A stretch of 64,000 bases of DNA from Thuidium tamariscinum (taxonomy: Eukaryota > Streptophyta > Bryopsida > Hypnales > Thuidiaceae). The stretch is from NCBI GenBank assembly GCA_947034885.2, contig OX344751.2, positions 15,624,001 to 15,688,000 on the forward strand. The letters are read 5' to 3'. The notes beneath the pieces were generated by a model, which made no database searches, was not told where the DNA came from, and saw only the letters and a list, made by a program, of their open reading frames with translations. This document shows, piece after piece, positions 1-12,221 of this stretch (within the stretch, counting starts at the first letter, position 1; each line of letters opens with the position of its first letter). The translations under genes were made by a program, and so were the position numbers.

Positions 1-715
1 GACAATCTTGTTGGGTCTTCATTTACACTAAATTGTGAGCAAAAAAGGTTGTCCACTGTAAACGAAAAAGAGTAAGTCAGCGTCTGCACAAGCAAAGCAA
101 ATCGCGTCCACTTCCACTAACGCCGTGTAAGTGAGTCTCCAGGAGGAAGTGAGAGCAGCACAGCGGATTTGCTGAAGTATATATGTCCTGGTTTCACTTG
201 CCCCCAGCGCATATCTTTTGAGAGTTCCTGTGTTATGTGGCAACTGAATGAAAGCGCAAAACTGCAAGGCCACAGAATGGTACGTGATTTCATGTGAGGA
301 TTGGGAAAGCAAGTGTGGCGCAAGTACACCAACTGCCAAATCAAAATTAGGGTCTTCAGAAACAGAGGATTAGCAACACGAAATATAAGCCTTTACCTTG
401 TGCAGTACTGTAGAATGCGACAATTGGATTCTCCTTTCAATTGCTATCAACAATCAATAAAAATTCGGTCATTGTAATCAGGGAGTTACCTCGGTTGCGC
501 CAGATCACTAGACTGATATGATCCAACGGCCTAACCAATTTCCATCAAAGCACAAACCCACCCCAAACCCACCCAGTCTGTCTGAATGGAAAAAGTCTGG
601 CTGTGTCTGTTCCACGGAAAGTGCACCTAATAAATACTAAAACTCAGTACAAACTGTGTTGGTTATAAAATGTGATGATTCAGGGTTTCAGGGTTTAGGT
701 TCTCGTTCTCCGACC
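1..715. other. Intergenic, downstream of the BAHD gene
   Basis: No gene is supported here. Two overlapping minus-strand open frames near the left edge show no recognisable motif or splice context. Positions 678-705 carry two degenerate GGGTTT-type telomere-like motifs just past the stop codon of the acyltransferase. The stretch probably holds that gene's 3' UTR. Confidence 0.5.
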
Positions 716-2396
716 TTAGTCCCGAAGGTCATGCGCCAGAACGGCGAAGTCGCTCGCAGTAGCCGGCTCCAAGTTTGCCATCGCCACCATGTGCCCTTCG
801 CCACGAGAGCTCGGAACGATGAACACTAGCCCATCCCACGCACCCATGGTGTTCCTCGTTGAGAGACCCGGAAGTCCAAACCCGAAGTCCAGCTCGTAAA
901 ACGGGAACCGCACGAGGTACGAAACCCCGCATTCCGTACCCAGACCCAGCGGCTTCGGCACAAACAAGCTTTCCCCTTCTTTTACCGACGCAAAACAATC
1001 CACCATGCCCTGGAACCACTCTCCTGACACAAAAGCAATCGCATCATGAATCAAGCTCGCGGTGGCGCCAATGGGCTCATTGAGAAGTTCCTTCACAGTT
1101 GTAATGGTGGGCGTCGTGCCCGTGACGTTGCCGAAGTAGCCGTCTGGCAAGGAGCACTTCTTCCGGCCTTCCATTATCACCCACAGCCGCACCCGTGCGT
1201 CGCTGGGAAGCTTTCGAGCTCGGACTATCGTGCGCCACAAATGGGTCGAGAGGCAGTCGGCTCTGGTGAGATTAGGATTAGGGCTTCGAAGGTGCGTAAT
1301 CTCGTCCTTTGTGAACTCTACTACCTGGGTGGTGATTTGCTTTGGCTTCGGTTTGGCGTTAGAATTCAGTTTAGCTTCCGGTGGAGTTGTTGCGGAGGAG
1401 AGGTTTGACTGCTGAGACGCGGCAATGCGAGCACCTGGTGAAAAGGCTACTCCGTCGGCGATGTCGACCGGGACAAGAGGATCTCGTGGCTTCACAAGCT
1501 CTCGTCGGTGATCTGGCAGGAGTGAAACTGGTAGTCCTCGTGCGATCTCGGACCACGATTTCATGAAGTGGAAACCGGACCGTCCATCAGCTACTCCGTG
1601 GGACCAATTGACTGCTAAAGAGATACCCCCACATTTGAAGTGCGTTACCTTCAACAACAACACTCTCGGTTATCATCACGACACTGATGTTGCAAACAAT
1701 GGAAGAGAAATTGCAGAGTAGAAATTAGGGTGTAAGTCTTCAAGCTCCAAGCAATCACAAACGCCTTGCATTTAGTGAAGAAATGCCACATCGTGGCTCC
1801 TGAAGTGTTACCTGGCTAGTGGCAGCTTGCTTGTACTAAAGAAATGTCACATCATGGAGCCCTAAACTCTCATGGGTTACCTGGATAATGAGGGCGGGAA
1901 GGCCAGTGGCGATCTCAGGCAAAACAGGGTAATTCTCAAACCCCGCAGCAGCGAGTCCTGACAGCAACGGCACAGGCTGAAAATCCTCCGTCCCGAGCTC
2001 CTCAATGTTCAAATCCACGCTCGCTTCGGTGAACACAGCTCCGGCGTCGTTGCAGTGAATCCGACGAGGTCCATCAAGGGTCACCACTCTTCCAGCCAGG
2101 GGGTAGAACAGCACCAGCGTCTCCGCCAGGGAGTCTTTCAAGTGCTGTACAACGGCAGAGGCCGTGCCGAGTTTGCGAACCTGGTCCACGGTGAAGGTGC
2201 ACAGCAGGGGAGTGTAGTATGCAATCCACAGGAAGTCCAACTGACAGAAAGGCAGCCATTCTTTCGCAATGGGAGTTGCGCTGGAGGGCTTGATGAAGCT
2301 CGTGTGAAGGATCTCCGGTTTGCGTCCCTTGAGCCTGTCTTCCTTCAAGTAAAGAGTGCTGTCCGAGGTGCTGTCATGCTCTATCTCTTCCCCCAT
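716..2396 (-). CDS. BAHD-family acyltransferase (hydroxycinnamoyl-transferase-like)
   Basis: Two exons: 2396-1881 and 1648-716. The 232-bp intron has GT-AG ends and phase 0, giving about 482 residues, a normal BAHD length (430-480). The intron falls directly after the Gln of IIQ and before VTHFKCGG, which is the conserved BAHD 'Q-intron' site. The catalytic motif HGVADG is intact at about H189-D193. The structural motif reads DFGFG at about 426-430, a conservative change from DFGWG. BAHD enzymes are soluble and move acyl groups from acyl-CoA to alcohols or amines. An HCT-like role in phenolic metabolism is a reasonable guess, but the substrate cannot be read from sequence. The first ATG (2396) opens an acidic leader before the usual N-terminal region. 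No frameshift or missing key residue is seen. Confidence 0.93.
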
Positions 2397-3075
2397 GAGA
2401 GCTACAAACCTCGCAAAGTTAGTGGGTTTCCCACTTCGATCAATGAGTTCGTTGAACTCAAAACTCTACCCCCAGAAGTAGAATTATCAGTTCAGAAGTG
2501 TGAAACCCACTCTCGACCCACTCTCATTCTCACAAAGAGTTGCCCACTACAGGATCACGTACTCTGTAGCAACTGTAGTGGACTGCCGCACTCACAGTGC
2601 GGTAATTGAGAAATGAGAATCGGAAAGCGGAAATGGAGGTGGGCTACTGGGCGCTTGGCTCACAGTTTCTCAGTGAGTATTCAGGATTCATCAATGTTTA
2701 CAAACACCGAGTCGCCGACGGTGTACTAGGCGATTCGGCAGGATTTGTGCGTCAGAGGAATCTTCATTCATTGGCAATCGGAAGTTTGGAACAGTTGGGA
2801 CCAGTGATCTCAAAACTGTTTTTGGAATTTAGTGCAATGTGCTACCTTTCAAGAGAAACAAGCATCAACTTTGGCTATCTTGAGAGTGAGTAGTAGCAGA
2901 ACAAAATAGAAAAGAAAGGATTTTGCAAGTTGTAAAGGATTATTGGGAGTATTGTAAGACAAAATAAACTAAATATATGCTAATTCTACTATAGAAGAAG
3001 TTGCAAATTGGCTATCAAATTTTATTGTTTGTTGTAATTTTGACTGAAATGGCTCCATTAAAGGCCTTTTTTTTA
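2397..3075. other. Upstream region of the BAHD gene
   Basis: This holds the presumed promoter and 5' UTR of the minus-strand acyltransferase. A plus-strand open frame at 2606-2893 has no recognisable domain. I saw no convincing TATA box. Base composition falls from mixed to AT-rich after about 2900. Confidence 0.4.
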
Positions 3076-3354
3076 GTGTAATAGTTGAGTTATTTGTAAA
3101 GTCCCCTCCACTTTGGGCATGACTTCTTTTGAAGTTGAGAAGGCAACTATAGTTGAAGTGTCAAACTTTTTTGCAAGATACTTATATGACACGACTTCAA
3201 AAGTGGGGACCAAACTTTTTTAGGCACCATTTTGATGGAAAAATAAGTTTCATACCCACTTTTATTTTGACTTTTTTAACTCAACTGGCTTTTTCACAAA
3301 ACTCATGGGTTTAAACCCCGGTTTAGGGTACTTTACAAATAACTCAAGTAGTAC
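3076..3354. mobile_element. Small foldback (MITE-like) element
   Basis: The ends form an inverted repeat of about 25 bases. The left arm around 3076-3102 (core TTGAGTTATTTGTAAAGT) is matched on the opposite strand by 3330-3354. The interior carries a second inverted motif (GACTTCTTTTGAAGT region against ACGACTTCAAAAGTGG). There is no coding capacity. No clear target duplication was found. Confidence 0.6.
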
Positions 3355-3611
3355 AAGGATTTTTTTGGTAGAAATTGAGCTAAATGTAGCCAATTTTTAA
3401 AAACGCTGGTTGGAACTTGGAATACCTTTGGCACATTAATTCCTACCAAGTAATTATTAAAAATTGGAAGGACAAATATGGTAGTTCAATATTTATTGAG
3501 GCCCTTAAATGCCGACAAGGACGTTCGTTGTCCAATGGATGACAAAGAATCCTCCTAGTAGGATAGAAGTGCAACTAAGGTAAGTAGAACCACCTATGCT
3601 GGATCACTTAA

Positions 3612-4576
3612 CCCTTCATCGCCTAAGGGGACGAATAGTGGCCTCACATAGTCTTGTAGTCTGATTCAAATTGATGTAACTTTTGCATCCAATGTCCAAA
3701 TTCAATAAAAACTTGTTGATAAAGTTGTGCATTCAAGTCTAGTTTGTGTAGTAAAATTTTCAAGTCAATCCAAGAGGTACAAATATTTTGGGAGCCAATC
3801 AAAGTTCACAGGTTCATTTTGAATTCACTAAACTGCAATTGATGGCTGCAACTTCGGGGGCTTGTATCTCCTTCATCCAATGTTTTTTTCCAATAAAATT
3901 TGTTGGGTTATGAGCCTTTAGAAGTCTAGTTATTGTGGTCAAATTATCATGGCAATCCAAGTTGTTTTGAATGTTAGGGAGCAATTCAAAGTCCAAAAGC
4001 CAGACATTTTTTGATTACAGTGAACTTCGGCGGCCTCATACAATGTTTGTTTCTAATAATTTTTGTTGGGAAAGTTGCGCATTGTAGTCTAGTTTGTGTG
4101 GCTAGAATTTCATATCAATCCAAGAAGTTATAAGTGACTAAGAAGCATTTTAGTAGAAGGAGGTGCAGTCGTAGATGCGTTTTTTGTACCCTTTTTTGTT
4201 ATTTTTTTGACTCCATTTCAAAGTTATTTTGCAAAAAATTCAAAGCATTTGCATAAATTTTTTTTCCACCAATGTGTTTTTATTTTGGTTTTGAAATACT
4301 TTGTAATTTAAAGTTTGTTCATTTGAGTAGGTTTAGGATTTAGATTTCACCTCCAAATGTGTTTTTAGGGAAATTTCAACATCTTTTTCAAGACTTAAAC
4401 ATTATGATCATGCAATCTATGCAGCCAAATGACTCCAAATTTGATCCACATCCTCTACAACATGCACACTACAAGATTATACGGTTGGGATTTTCATATC
4501 TTACTGACATTTAATTTTATAAGGCTTGAAAAGCAAAGATGCTTTTAGACCCATCTGGAGTTTAGGTGATGAAGGG
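3612..4576. mobile_element. TTAA-flanked non-autonomous element, copy 1 of the ~965-bp type
   Basis: Perfect TTAA lies on both sides (3608-3611 and 4577-4580). The termini are inverted: the left starts CCCTTCATCGCCTAA and the right end reversed reads CCCTTCATCACCTAA, one mismatch in 15. The interior is non-coding and matches 38695-39655 in opposite orientation, for example the stretch around a 'TTCATCCAATG' motif and a 'CAATCCAAG' motif. The 4-base TTAA plus CCCT end is the piggyBac-type layout. No transposase is present. Confidence 0.8.
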
Positions 4577-4580
4577 TTAA

Positions 4581-5113
4581 GCAATTCAGGAACAGATGAT
4601 GAGGAGATGAAGCTATGCAAATTTTTCCCATGTAAAAAGATAGGAAATATGGGGATTGCAAATTTTTTGTAATTTTATTTCCAAAATTGAAATTACTATT
4701 ATTTTTGGAAGCCAAAAAGTGCATTGAATGCATAGCCAATGTCTAGAGTCTTCTAATTTGGATAATAGCCAAGCCTACTACTTCCTACTTTGTACTTCCC
4801 ACACACTTTAAGACATTTTGGAACATGTGTCATGACCTTATTAGTCCCAACCTTGAAAATAGAGAAAAGGTACATTCCAAGCTTTAATTGCAATCTCTTC
4901 TAACCTTGGTTACAAATAGACGTGTCCTATAGGTTGGATATGGGTCCTAAATCAGGAATAGGTGGTTCTACCTTACTCATCCTCTAAATTGTGTTGCAAA
5001 AAAAAGGAAGTCTTTTATAGTAGTTTGACTTCCAATTAGTACTCTTGCAATTTTTAAACCAATGATTTGCATAATAATCAAAGGGATGATTTCTATAGTT
5101 ACCAATCTATCTT
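4581..5113. other. AT-rich spacer
   Basis: No gene, RNA or clear repeat boundary is seen here. A short minus-strand open frame (4545-4739) straddles the end of the preceding element and is not convincing. Confidence 0.4.
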
Positions 5114-5117
5114 TTAA

Positions 5118-5762
5118 CCTATAAATGCCCAAGGCACCAAAATATGGTGTTTGCAAAACTTTGAAGATAAATAAAACCTAACCAATTTTCTATTTTAGTA
5201 GTTTATGTTTTTGAAAACTTTTTTTTAACTCTAGTTCAAGCATCAAAAATCTGATCTTGAAAATGATTGATTATGATTTTATTATTCAAAATTTTGTATA
5301 AGGGTGTCCATTGCAATTTTGACTTTTGGGAGTGTTGAAGACTCTTAGAAATGAGCGTCAAATACACTAGATTTTAGAGAAAAAACCTCATTTGAAATTC
5401 ATTTAAAAAAAATGTGGAATAGGTTTTGAGAAGATACAAATTGATTGGAGTTATGCATGTTAGGCACTCTCACCTCAAATTTTTGTGGTGACCAAATTTT
5501 TAGATTTGACATGTGAAAAGAGGATCAAAAGACTTCAAGTCACTTTTGCAATTTTACCCCCTTCATGATCAAACATTATAATTTTTCAATCCATAAAAGG
5601 TGTTGTTGTATTTTCTTTTCTTAAGTGATCTCTAACATGTCTAGTTTGAATTTGTATGGTTACATTTAAAAAAAAATTGATATAGCTTATAAATTTTTCG
5701 GCTTTTTGTTCACTTTAGATTAAATTCCTAGAAGCTCAAAAAAGGCCTTGGGCATTTAGGGA
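5118..5762. mobile_element. TTAA-flanked non-autonomous element
   Basis: TTAA is present at 5114-5117 and 5763-5766. The inner inverted ends are strong: the left runs CCTATAAATGCCCAAGGC and the right end reversed runs TCCCTAAATGCCCAAGGC, sharing AAATGCCCAAGGC. The 645-bp interior is AT-rich and has no coding capacity. It belongs to the same broad TTAA group but differs internally from the 930-bp and 965-bp types. Confidence 0.7.
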
Positions 5763-5984
5763 TTAAGGGTTTATAAAAAACTACTTGGCAATCATTATAT
5801 AATTTTTTTTTAAAAACTTATGGCAAGTCTTCAAATAATCTTAGAAATTGAATGGTTCATTACATAGGACAATGATAGTCGTGATGTTCAATGAATTCAT
5901 TTCTTTTCATAGTGTCCTTGCTTTCTTGTTAATCCATGAAGGCTAGACGTGTATTTGGAGCAGAAATTGTAAAAAAATTACCAC

Positions 5985-6640
5985 GTATGGGAGGAGGTCC
6001 AGAAACCGACCATCTAAGGGCTGGAACAAAATTTTGGGCAGGTCAAACATCTTGAAATATTTTTCAGAGAATTTTCCTTGAAAGACAGCTTGAATAGACA
6101 TCTAACCCAAGTCATTTCATATTTTTTGGAGCTCTCTAGAATTAGTTATCAAATTCTGAAGTTGAAAGGGCATAGGGCTCTAAAATGGTGCCCTAGCTAA
6201 AATGTACACTGTCAGTACACTGCTGAAGGCTATGAAAATGCAACATGTACAAGTACTGTACATTTAAGATAGGGCACCATTTTAGAACCCGCTCCATTCA
6301 AGAGCCTCCTCCTATACATACTCTTCTCATGTTTCTTGAGTTCAATCCTTTGAAGGTCAAATCAATGCACAATGAATGTACATTATTCAGTTCCCAAGGC
6401 TGGCTTGTACAAAAATCAATGCCAGAATGTGCTGCCATAGAGAGTAAGGTAGGAGGTCCATAAAGCCACACTCTAAGCACTGAAGCTGAATTTTGGGGAG
6501 GGAAGACATCTTGAAATATTTTTTAATAAATTTTCTTTAAAAGACAAGAGGAAATGACATCCAACCCAAGTTGTTTCATATTTTCTGGAGCTTTGTGGAA
6601 TTAGTTATGAAATCTTAAAATTGAAATGCCTAGGGCTCTA
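5985..6640. repeat. Duplicated repeat unit with embedded hairpin
   Basis: Two diverged copies of one unit lie in direct orientation (about 5985-6200 and 6447-6640). They share phrases such as ACATCTTGAAATATTTTT, CAACCCAAG and AGGGCTCTAAAA. A hairpin element sits between them at 6179-6286. An inverted copy of unit plus hairpin lies at 42862-43160 and a partial copy at about 41110-41235, so this is a dispersed family. Confidence 0.7.
6179..6286. mobile_element. 108-bp hairpin MITE
   Basis: The termini are inverted: TCTAAAATGGTGCCCT at the left and AGGGCACCATTTTAGA at the right. The complementarity continues inward (GCTAAAATGTAC against GTACATTTAAGAT). The interior includes CAGTACACTGCTGAAGGC. 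The same element, inverted and about as long, lies at 42862-42969. Confidence 0.75.
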
Positions 6641-7796
6641 AAAGCGACCACCTCCTAGAATGTACAAGGCCTAGAATGTACACGGCTGGGACATTTTGGA
6701 ATTGCAGAAAGCGAAATGTACCTCTGAGTCATGTTTGGTTCAAAATGCCCTGTCAGAGTTCGAGCCTCCCACCTTATCTGACTTGTGATGTGCCAAAGTA
6801 TTTTGGTAGGACATTAATACTTTTTCATATAAAGAAGTTAAATACACATATTTTCAACTTTTTAAAATATCGCTCCATCAAGATTCTAGCCCAAGATGTT
6901 CACCTTCTGAAAATCCTGGAGCCAATGTCGGGATACACTAGTTTATTCGTAAGGAGTCCAAAAATAGAAACCAACAGGATTCAACAACTCAAGACAATTT
7001 ATTAGTACGAACAAAACTCGGATGCTTATTCAGACGATTCTAGGAGTAAGTGATCTTAGCTAAGTTACCTTTCAGCTTCAGCTACAAATCCAGCAGTGTG
7101 AAGCTGGCTTGACATAAAAAATGCATGAAAACTGAGGTCATGCAAAAGCTAAGTTACAACTGTTTCACAGAATGTGTTCTAATTACGCTCTATCATACTC
7201 TGCAGGCTCTGTTAACGCAAGCTCATGCAGGTAATGGCTTCCACCTCGAACCCCCATTCGTATCCTTCACTCTTCCCGACGTCTGAGGGAACGGAAGGTG
7301 ACTCAAACTTTAGAATACGGTACTTCTACAATAAACGTTACCAGTTCGGCTGATGTTACCGACCCAGAATCCAGCTTGCTAACACTAAATTCTGTTGCAT
7401 CTCACCCTACATCTATATTACACACTTTGAGCCATTCTTCCTAAATACTAACTCGGATAGACACGAATGGATGTTCCTCTCTTGAGGCCAAAGCTTCTCA
7501 GTCTGGAGATCAAACATTCAACAGCATAATATAGCTTACAGCCATGTCAATTGCCAATGAACGCAAAAAATCACTCCAAATTCCAGGTTGAATTAGGGCA
7601 CACAATAAACCCTAAATCACGAATCAGTTCCTCTCTTGATGGACTAAGCTTTCAAAGACTGGGGACCATCAGGAAGTCACTACCGTCATATAGTCATGTC
7701 GATTGCTTGGGACCGCCATTTGTCACTCCGAATTCCAGGAACGAATCGATTTTCCTAAACCCTAAACCCTAAAAAACATCAAAAACCGCGAAAGGC
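6641..7796. other. Intergenic 3' of the methyltransferase, with local duplication and telomere-like motif
   Basis: No gene is supported. About 7473-7560 and 7626-7750 are diverged direct copies roughly 153 bases apart; both contain CCTCTCTTGA, an AAGCTT-containing segment, a 'CATGTC(A/G)ATTGC' motif and 'CACTCC(A/G)AATTCCAGG'. A run of nearly three CCCTAAA units lies at 7754-7773, just past the methyltransferase stop codon. The plus-strand open frame 7551-7772 covers these repeats and is not accepted as a gene. Confidence 0.55.
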
Positions 7797-8510
7797 TCAT
7801 TTCTTCTTAAGGACATACACCTCATTCTCCGGCCAGCAATATTCGGGATGCAACTCCTCCCTCGGAACCTTCACCACCGCAAAATAATCGGGACACATCC
7901 TCCAAAAGAGTTCATGCGCTTCCAGCTGCCGGATCTGGTACCCAAGAATAATCACCGTCTCCGGCCCGGCAAGCGCACTCATGGTCTCCAGCAACGGTTG
8001 CACAATATTCTCCAAGTAGACCACATCGCCCGCAATCACGTAATCGAACGGAGGTTTCAGCGCTTCCATCTGCTTCGCGTTCCCCCAATACAACTGCGCC
8101 ACTTTCGCCTTCCCGGCTTTCACCCCCGCCTTCCCTGCCGACGCGAGCGACGTGCTCCCCACGTTCTTCTTGAAATTGCGCTTGAGAGCGGGCATGACAG
8201 GGGCAATGTCTGTGAGCGTGCAATTCAAGCCCAGGAGAGCTAACCCTAATCCGGCGACTCCGACACCCGTGCCCAAGTCCACCCCTTTCTTCCCGGCGAA
8301 AGCGAGGGACGGACACACGGAGGGTAAGTTGCGATCCAAGACATGCTCCGCCCATTTCACGAGGACGAGGGAAGAAGGCCACACGGAGGTGCCGACGTAC
8401 ATGGAGCCATTGTCTTGCTCGAAGTGCAAAGTCTCGCCGGCCACTGTCAAATCCACCACGGGATACGCCGAGAATTTCATCGCTGCAAGGCTCGCGGAAG
8501 AATGCTTCAA
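7797..8510 (-). CDS. METTL21-type S-adenosylmethionine-dependent protein methyltransferase
   Basis: A single uninterrupted exon of 237 residues, typical for this family of small seven-beta-strand methyltransferases. SAM-binding motif I reads VDLGTGVGVAG (about 77-87), followed by an acidic residue in LTDIAP (D101). The family-defining D-x-x-Y motif is DVVY at about 162-165, inside 'YVIAGDVVYLENIV'. The N-terminal WPSS motif (about 44-47) also fits METTL21/FAM86-type enzymes, which methylate lysines on chaperones and translation factors; the substrate here is unknown. ATG codons at residues 1 and 11 are both possible starts; the upstream one is annotated. It runs tail-to-tail with nothing close by and has no visible intron. 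Codon use is GC-rich, in sharp contrast to the flanks. Confidence 0.88.
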   Translation of the reverse strand: MKHSSASLAAMKFSAYPVVDLTVAGETLHFEQDNGSMYVGTSVWPSSLVLVKWAEHVLDRNLPSVCPSLAFAGKKGVDLGTGVGVAGLGLALLGLNCTLTDIAPVMPALKRNFKKNVGSTSLASAGKAGVKAGKAKVAQLYWGNAKQMEALKPPFDYVIAGDVVYLENIVQPLLETMSALAGPETVIILGYQIRQLEAHELFWRMCPDYFAVVKVPREELHPEYCWPENEVYVLKKK

Positions 8511-10395
8511 GATCTACACGACGAGGAGAGGAGGGTGCTCTCTTGCGAGAGCTGGTGCACAGTCCATGCTTGCACAATAACTTACAAGCCCTCCGAACTC
8601 TGCTGTACAATATGAACTTCTCTAATATCATCTCTCGGTGTGAAACGGACACCTAGACCTCTTTAATATCACTCACTTTAACCCTGTAAGGACTAAGGAG
8701 TAAGGACGGACCAGTCACCGTGGAAATCATCTTTTTGAAACAGTGTAAATCATCTACTTAAAAAAATTCATAAGTATTTATTGGAGACCAAAGTATTACT
8801 CTGTATTTATTATCTCCCTTCTTTGCACAAAATTTCAAGGATGAACAAGCACTCTTTTGTCTAATATGCAAGATTTCTCTGTTATCTATTGGATCATTCT
8901 AGTCTGCGGCATCCTTACAAAGTTAATATCACATCCTTTGTATTGTCATCAAAGTGTATACAATGGATGTAATGTAATATACAAGGCATGGACCATTGTC
9001 AATCACTATACATATTATATATTTAAACTAATTGGATATAAAAAATGGGTTGTAAAAAAATAGTAATTTAAGAAAATTTTCTTATGTATTTTGGTCAACT
9101 TGTTGTTTATATTTATATATATATATATAACAAAAACATACAATCATTCATTGTGTATCATAGAAAGCTATTATTCTTATCACTTTGTTATTAATGTGGT
9201 TTATGTAAGCCTTTCAATTATATGTATAGCATCCCAATTTTAATCTTATTGACCTAGGGAATTAATGCTAGACAATACTTAAATGTGCTATAAAATATAC
9301 CTTCTATAAGTTATCTTTTACAATTCACCAAAGTATACTATCTAAATCTTTAAAAAAGTGACTTTTTTTTGTAATTGGATATAATTTCATAGTACATTGT
9401 TTGACTCAACAACTAAAGATTTTATCATTATTTTTCTAAAGTAATAAAATTAACACCTCAATACATGTACTTAATGAGTGGATTTCTTGTTGAAAAAGTT
9501 AAGCAATAAAAATTTCTCTTGTATGATATACACATTCAATGGAAATATGGTTTACTATGGATATTAAGAAAATTGATAATAAAAAATTTATCATCCAAAA
9601 CTCAAATGAGTAGCAACCACAAAATGGTTGCACATGTCATTAGAGGGTTTGAAATGTAATAGTTTTCCATCAACTAATAAGTCTAGGAAACTAAAGTGAT
9701 AAGATCCATTTAGCATATATTAGGAAAATTCTAATGGTGTCCAAAGAATATCATACAACATTCAATAAGAAATGTCTCCAGAAGTTCTTTAGAATTATTG
9801 GTGATTTTTAGGATATGACATGTACCAAGTCACCATTCAAACAATTTCTATTCTCCTTCCAACTTAGTCTTTAAAAAACCTACAAAAACCAATTCCTCTA
9901 ATTATTGTAACTTAAGTAAAACTATTTGTTGATTTTTGAGAACATACTATCTCCTTCCTATTGCCTTTCAAAACAATCAACCAAGTAAGATAATGCTCTA
10001 TTGTTGCCCTGAAGAAGAAAATTCTCAATTATGTGCAAAAATCATGAAGGTCAAATTCAACATAAATTAAGTCATTTTTAAAAAAGAGTGCCACATGTCA
10101 TTTTGTGAATGGTGTGACATGACATGAACCCTTGAGAATCTAACATGGAAATTCAATTTTTGGTGCCAAATTAAACTTCACATACGGTACACAAAATAAC
10201 ATGGAATTACATCTTTTTAGTCTCTTGTCACTGTCAGCTCATTTTTGATGCACATTCGAAGTGCCAAAGATGGACAGATCTCACAGTGCCACTTTCAATT
10301 TTCTCATCGCAACTATTGGAAAAAAAAGGCAAATCATGCTACTATTGATCTGGTAGACGGAAATTTTTAAGTGACCATAGTATGCTAACTTAGCA
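8511..10395. other. AT-rich intergenic region
   Basis: No gene is recognised. A short (TA)n tract lies near 9113-9128. The rest is unstructured AT-rich sequence without convincing open frames, tRNA-like folds or element termini that I could define. Confidence 0.45.
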
Positions 10396-12221
10396 TCAAG
10401 CATTGGAAAGATGCCATCCATTTTCAATGCAAGTCTTGAAACACTGCCATGTTCCATGTCTTCAAAGCATCCAACTCCAGTTGAAATTCAGGCTTGGCTT
10501 GAGGAAGATTCACTTACCGCACTTCAGATTCACTGGGCAAGCAGACGTCTTGAGAAAGCAGTTTATATTTGTCACGCTCCTGACATTGGGTATGAAGTAA
10601 CCACTTCTGCGTTAAGTTATTACAAATTCAATTCGGCCACATTTGGGCCAACCCTGCATATGCTAGAGAATCCATGAACCTTTTGATGTATGGGCACGGG
10701 AAGAACTACCACCATTAGCTCTTGGGCAGGTGAGGCTTCACCTATTTGATTTTACAACAACGAGCCATGAGAGGTAATCTCCAAATCTAAAGCTATTCAA
10801 ACATACCCCAGCTGTTTTCAAACAACACCATGCAATGGGGACTTGTAAAAAGTTAGTTCACGTTTCATTGCATCGATGGAAACCCGCACACCTTCGTGAG
10901 ACCAAACCTAATTGTTTCAAAACTTGGAAGAATTGAAGTCACACATTTCATTACTTGTATGTTCCTGGTGTGGTGTGATTTCCATCTCGTGGTGACACAT
11001 CAGGACACCACCGACATGATTGACTACTACCAGTGATTTGAAAGAATTTTTTTAGAAATTCATCAAAATAAGAATCATAACTCTGGTTCGAGGACCATCG
11101 TGAATGATGAACCTGTTGGGGGTAGTTTGACCAACAATGCTATAATATGCCATGGACGCGGATAGCAAGGGTGCCTCCTTAAGGAAATAAGAGGCCTCTC
11201 ATAAAGTCAAGCCTCAGAAAGGCAGTATAACTCATAATGCAGTCCCTCTTTCTACACCTTTAGATTTATGTAAAGTACAGATATGGATGTCTGGGATGAA
11301 CTATTAGACTTGGCATTATGTTCCATATTGCTCTCCAGCCTCCCAACTCTCAAGCATTATCAGTCCATAATACGTAGGGAGGCCTCCAATGACCGCCGTA
11401 ACCATCGGGATACCTCATGAACTATGGATAAGATTTTTCATGATGCCATCTTAAATCCCTGAAAGAGTTAAACTTTACTGAAAAGCTTTGATATTATAAC
11501 TCAACTAGCAAAGATCACAATTGCCCACTGGAAAATCTGGATTATACCTGCTCAAGAGCAAACAAAGAAGCTTGTATAAGGCTCAATTTGGCCACCAAAT
11601 CATCCCGGGAACGCTTCAGAGAAGTGCTCCTACTTTGAGTATCCATCAATTCCGTCAGCACCTTTTGATGCTCCAAGCTAACCTAGCACAGACATGGGAT
11701 TCATGCTCTTCCAGTTTAGCATGCTTGCAAATTCTTAACATCAAGACATTAGAGGAGAAATTTGCTTGAAATGGACCCCAAACAAGACTTTCCCAATCTT
11801 TTTCTCGCTATTCATCTTAGTAATGCCAATATTTCTCTCAACCGTTTTCTTCTCGACAATTCGACTATTCACTCAATAATTCACTTGAACAAGTAGCACC
11901 ACTGTTACATATCACGGAATTTTATATTGTGAAGGATTGGCATATGTACAGCTTGGCACCATTTTGCACATGAATTTCTAACGAGGGAAACTACTCGGGG
12001 TCCGCAATCCCTCAAATTCTCTATACTATCAACGTAAAGGGGATTGCGCAATCACAGCGAGGAGCTCTACTCGTTTAAACAGGAGGAAAAGCTGCATATG
12101 AAAGCTCGTTATAAAGGTGTTACGCAAGTGTTACCTTTCGAATCCTGTCGTTTAATTCCCCTTCCTTGTTTCGAAGCTGAACTAGGACATCTTCAGTTTC
12201 GGCGATCTCTTTGTCCATTAT
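10396..12221 (-). CDS. Probable 3' coiled-coil exons of the RING-finger gene
   Basis: Several minus-strand segments are open, charged and bounded by good splice sites, all in compatible phases. 12221-12135 is 29 codons beginning IMDKEIAETEDVLVQL. 11682-11548 is 45 codons including LEHQKVLTELMDTQS. 10606-10518 is 29 codons plus 2 bases, ends at a GTAAGT donor, and includes CQERDKYKLLSQD. 10459-10396 is a terminal exon whose phase fits the previous one and ends in TGA. A further short exon near 12340-12390 (LYEVVLETCVSKD) would also fit. They look like the coiled-coil tail of the upstream RING gene. The donor joining them to the exon holding the second RING half is uncertain: an in-frame stop at 12502 must be skipped, perhaps by a GC-AG intron after LKE near 12530. 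There may be missing exons between 10606 and 11548. Confidence 0.45.

Noticed and set aside
28-344. Overlapping minus-strand open frames at the window edge
   Set aside because: No domain, no splice context, and two overlapping frames of equal merit.
729-1566. Several plus- and minus-strand open frames over the BAHD second exon
   Set aside because: They are shadow frames of the GC-rich acyltransferase exon, whose own frame carries the family motifs.
7848-8652. Long open frames on both strands over the methyltransferase
   Set aside because: Shadows caused by high GC; only the 7797-8510 frame has SAM-binding and DxxY motifs.
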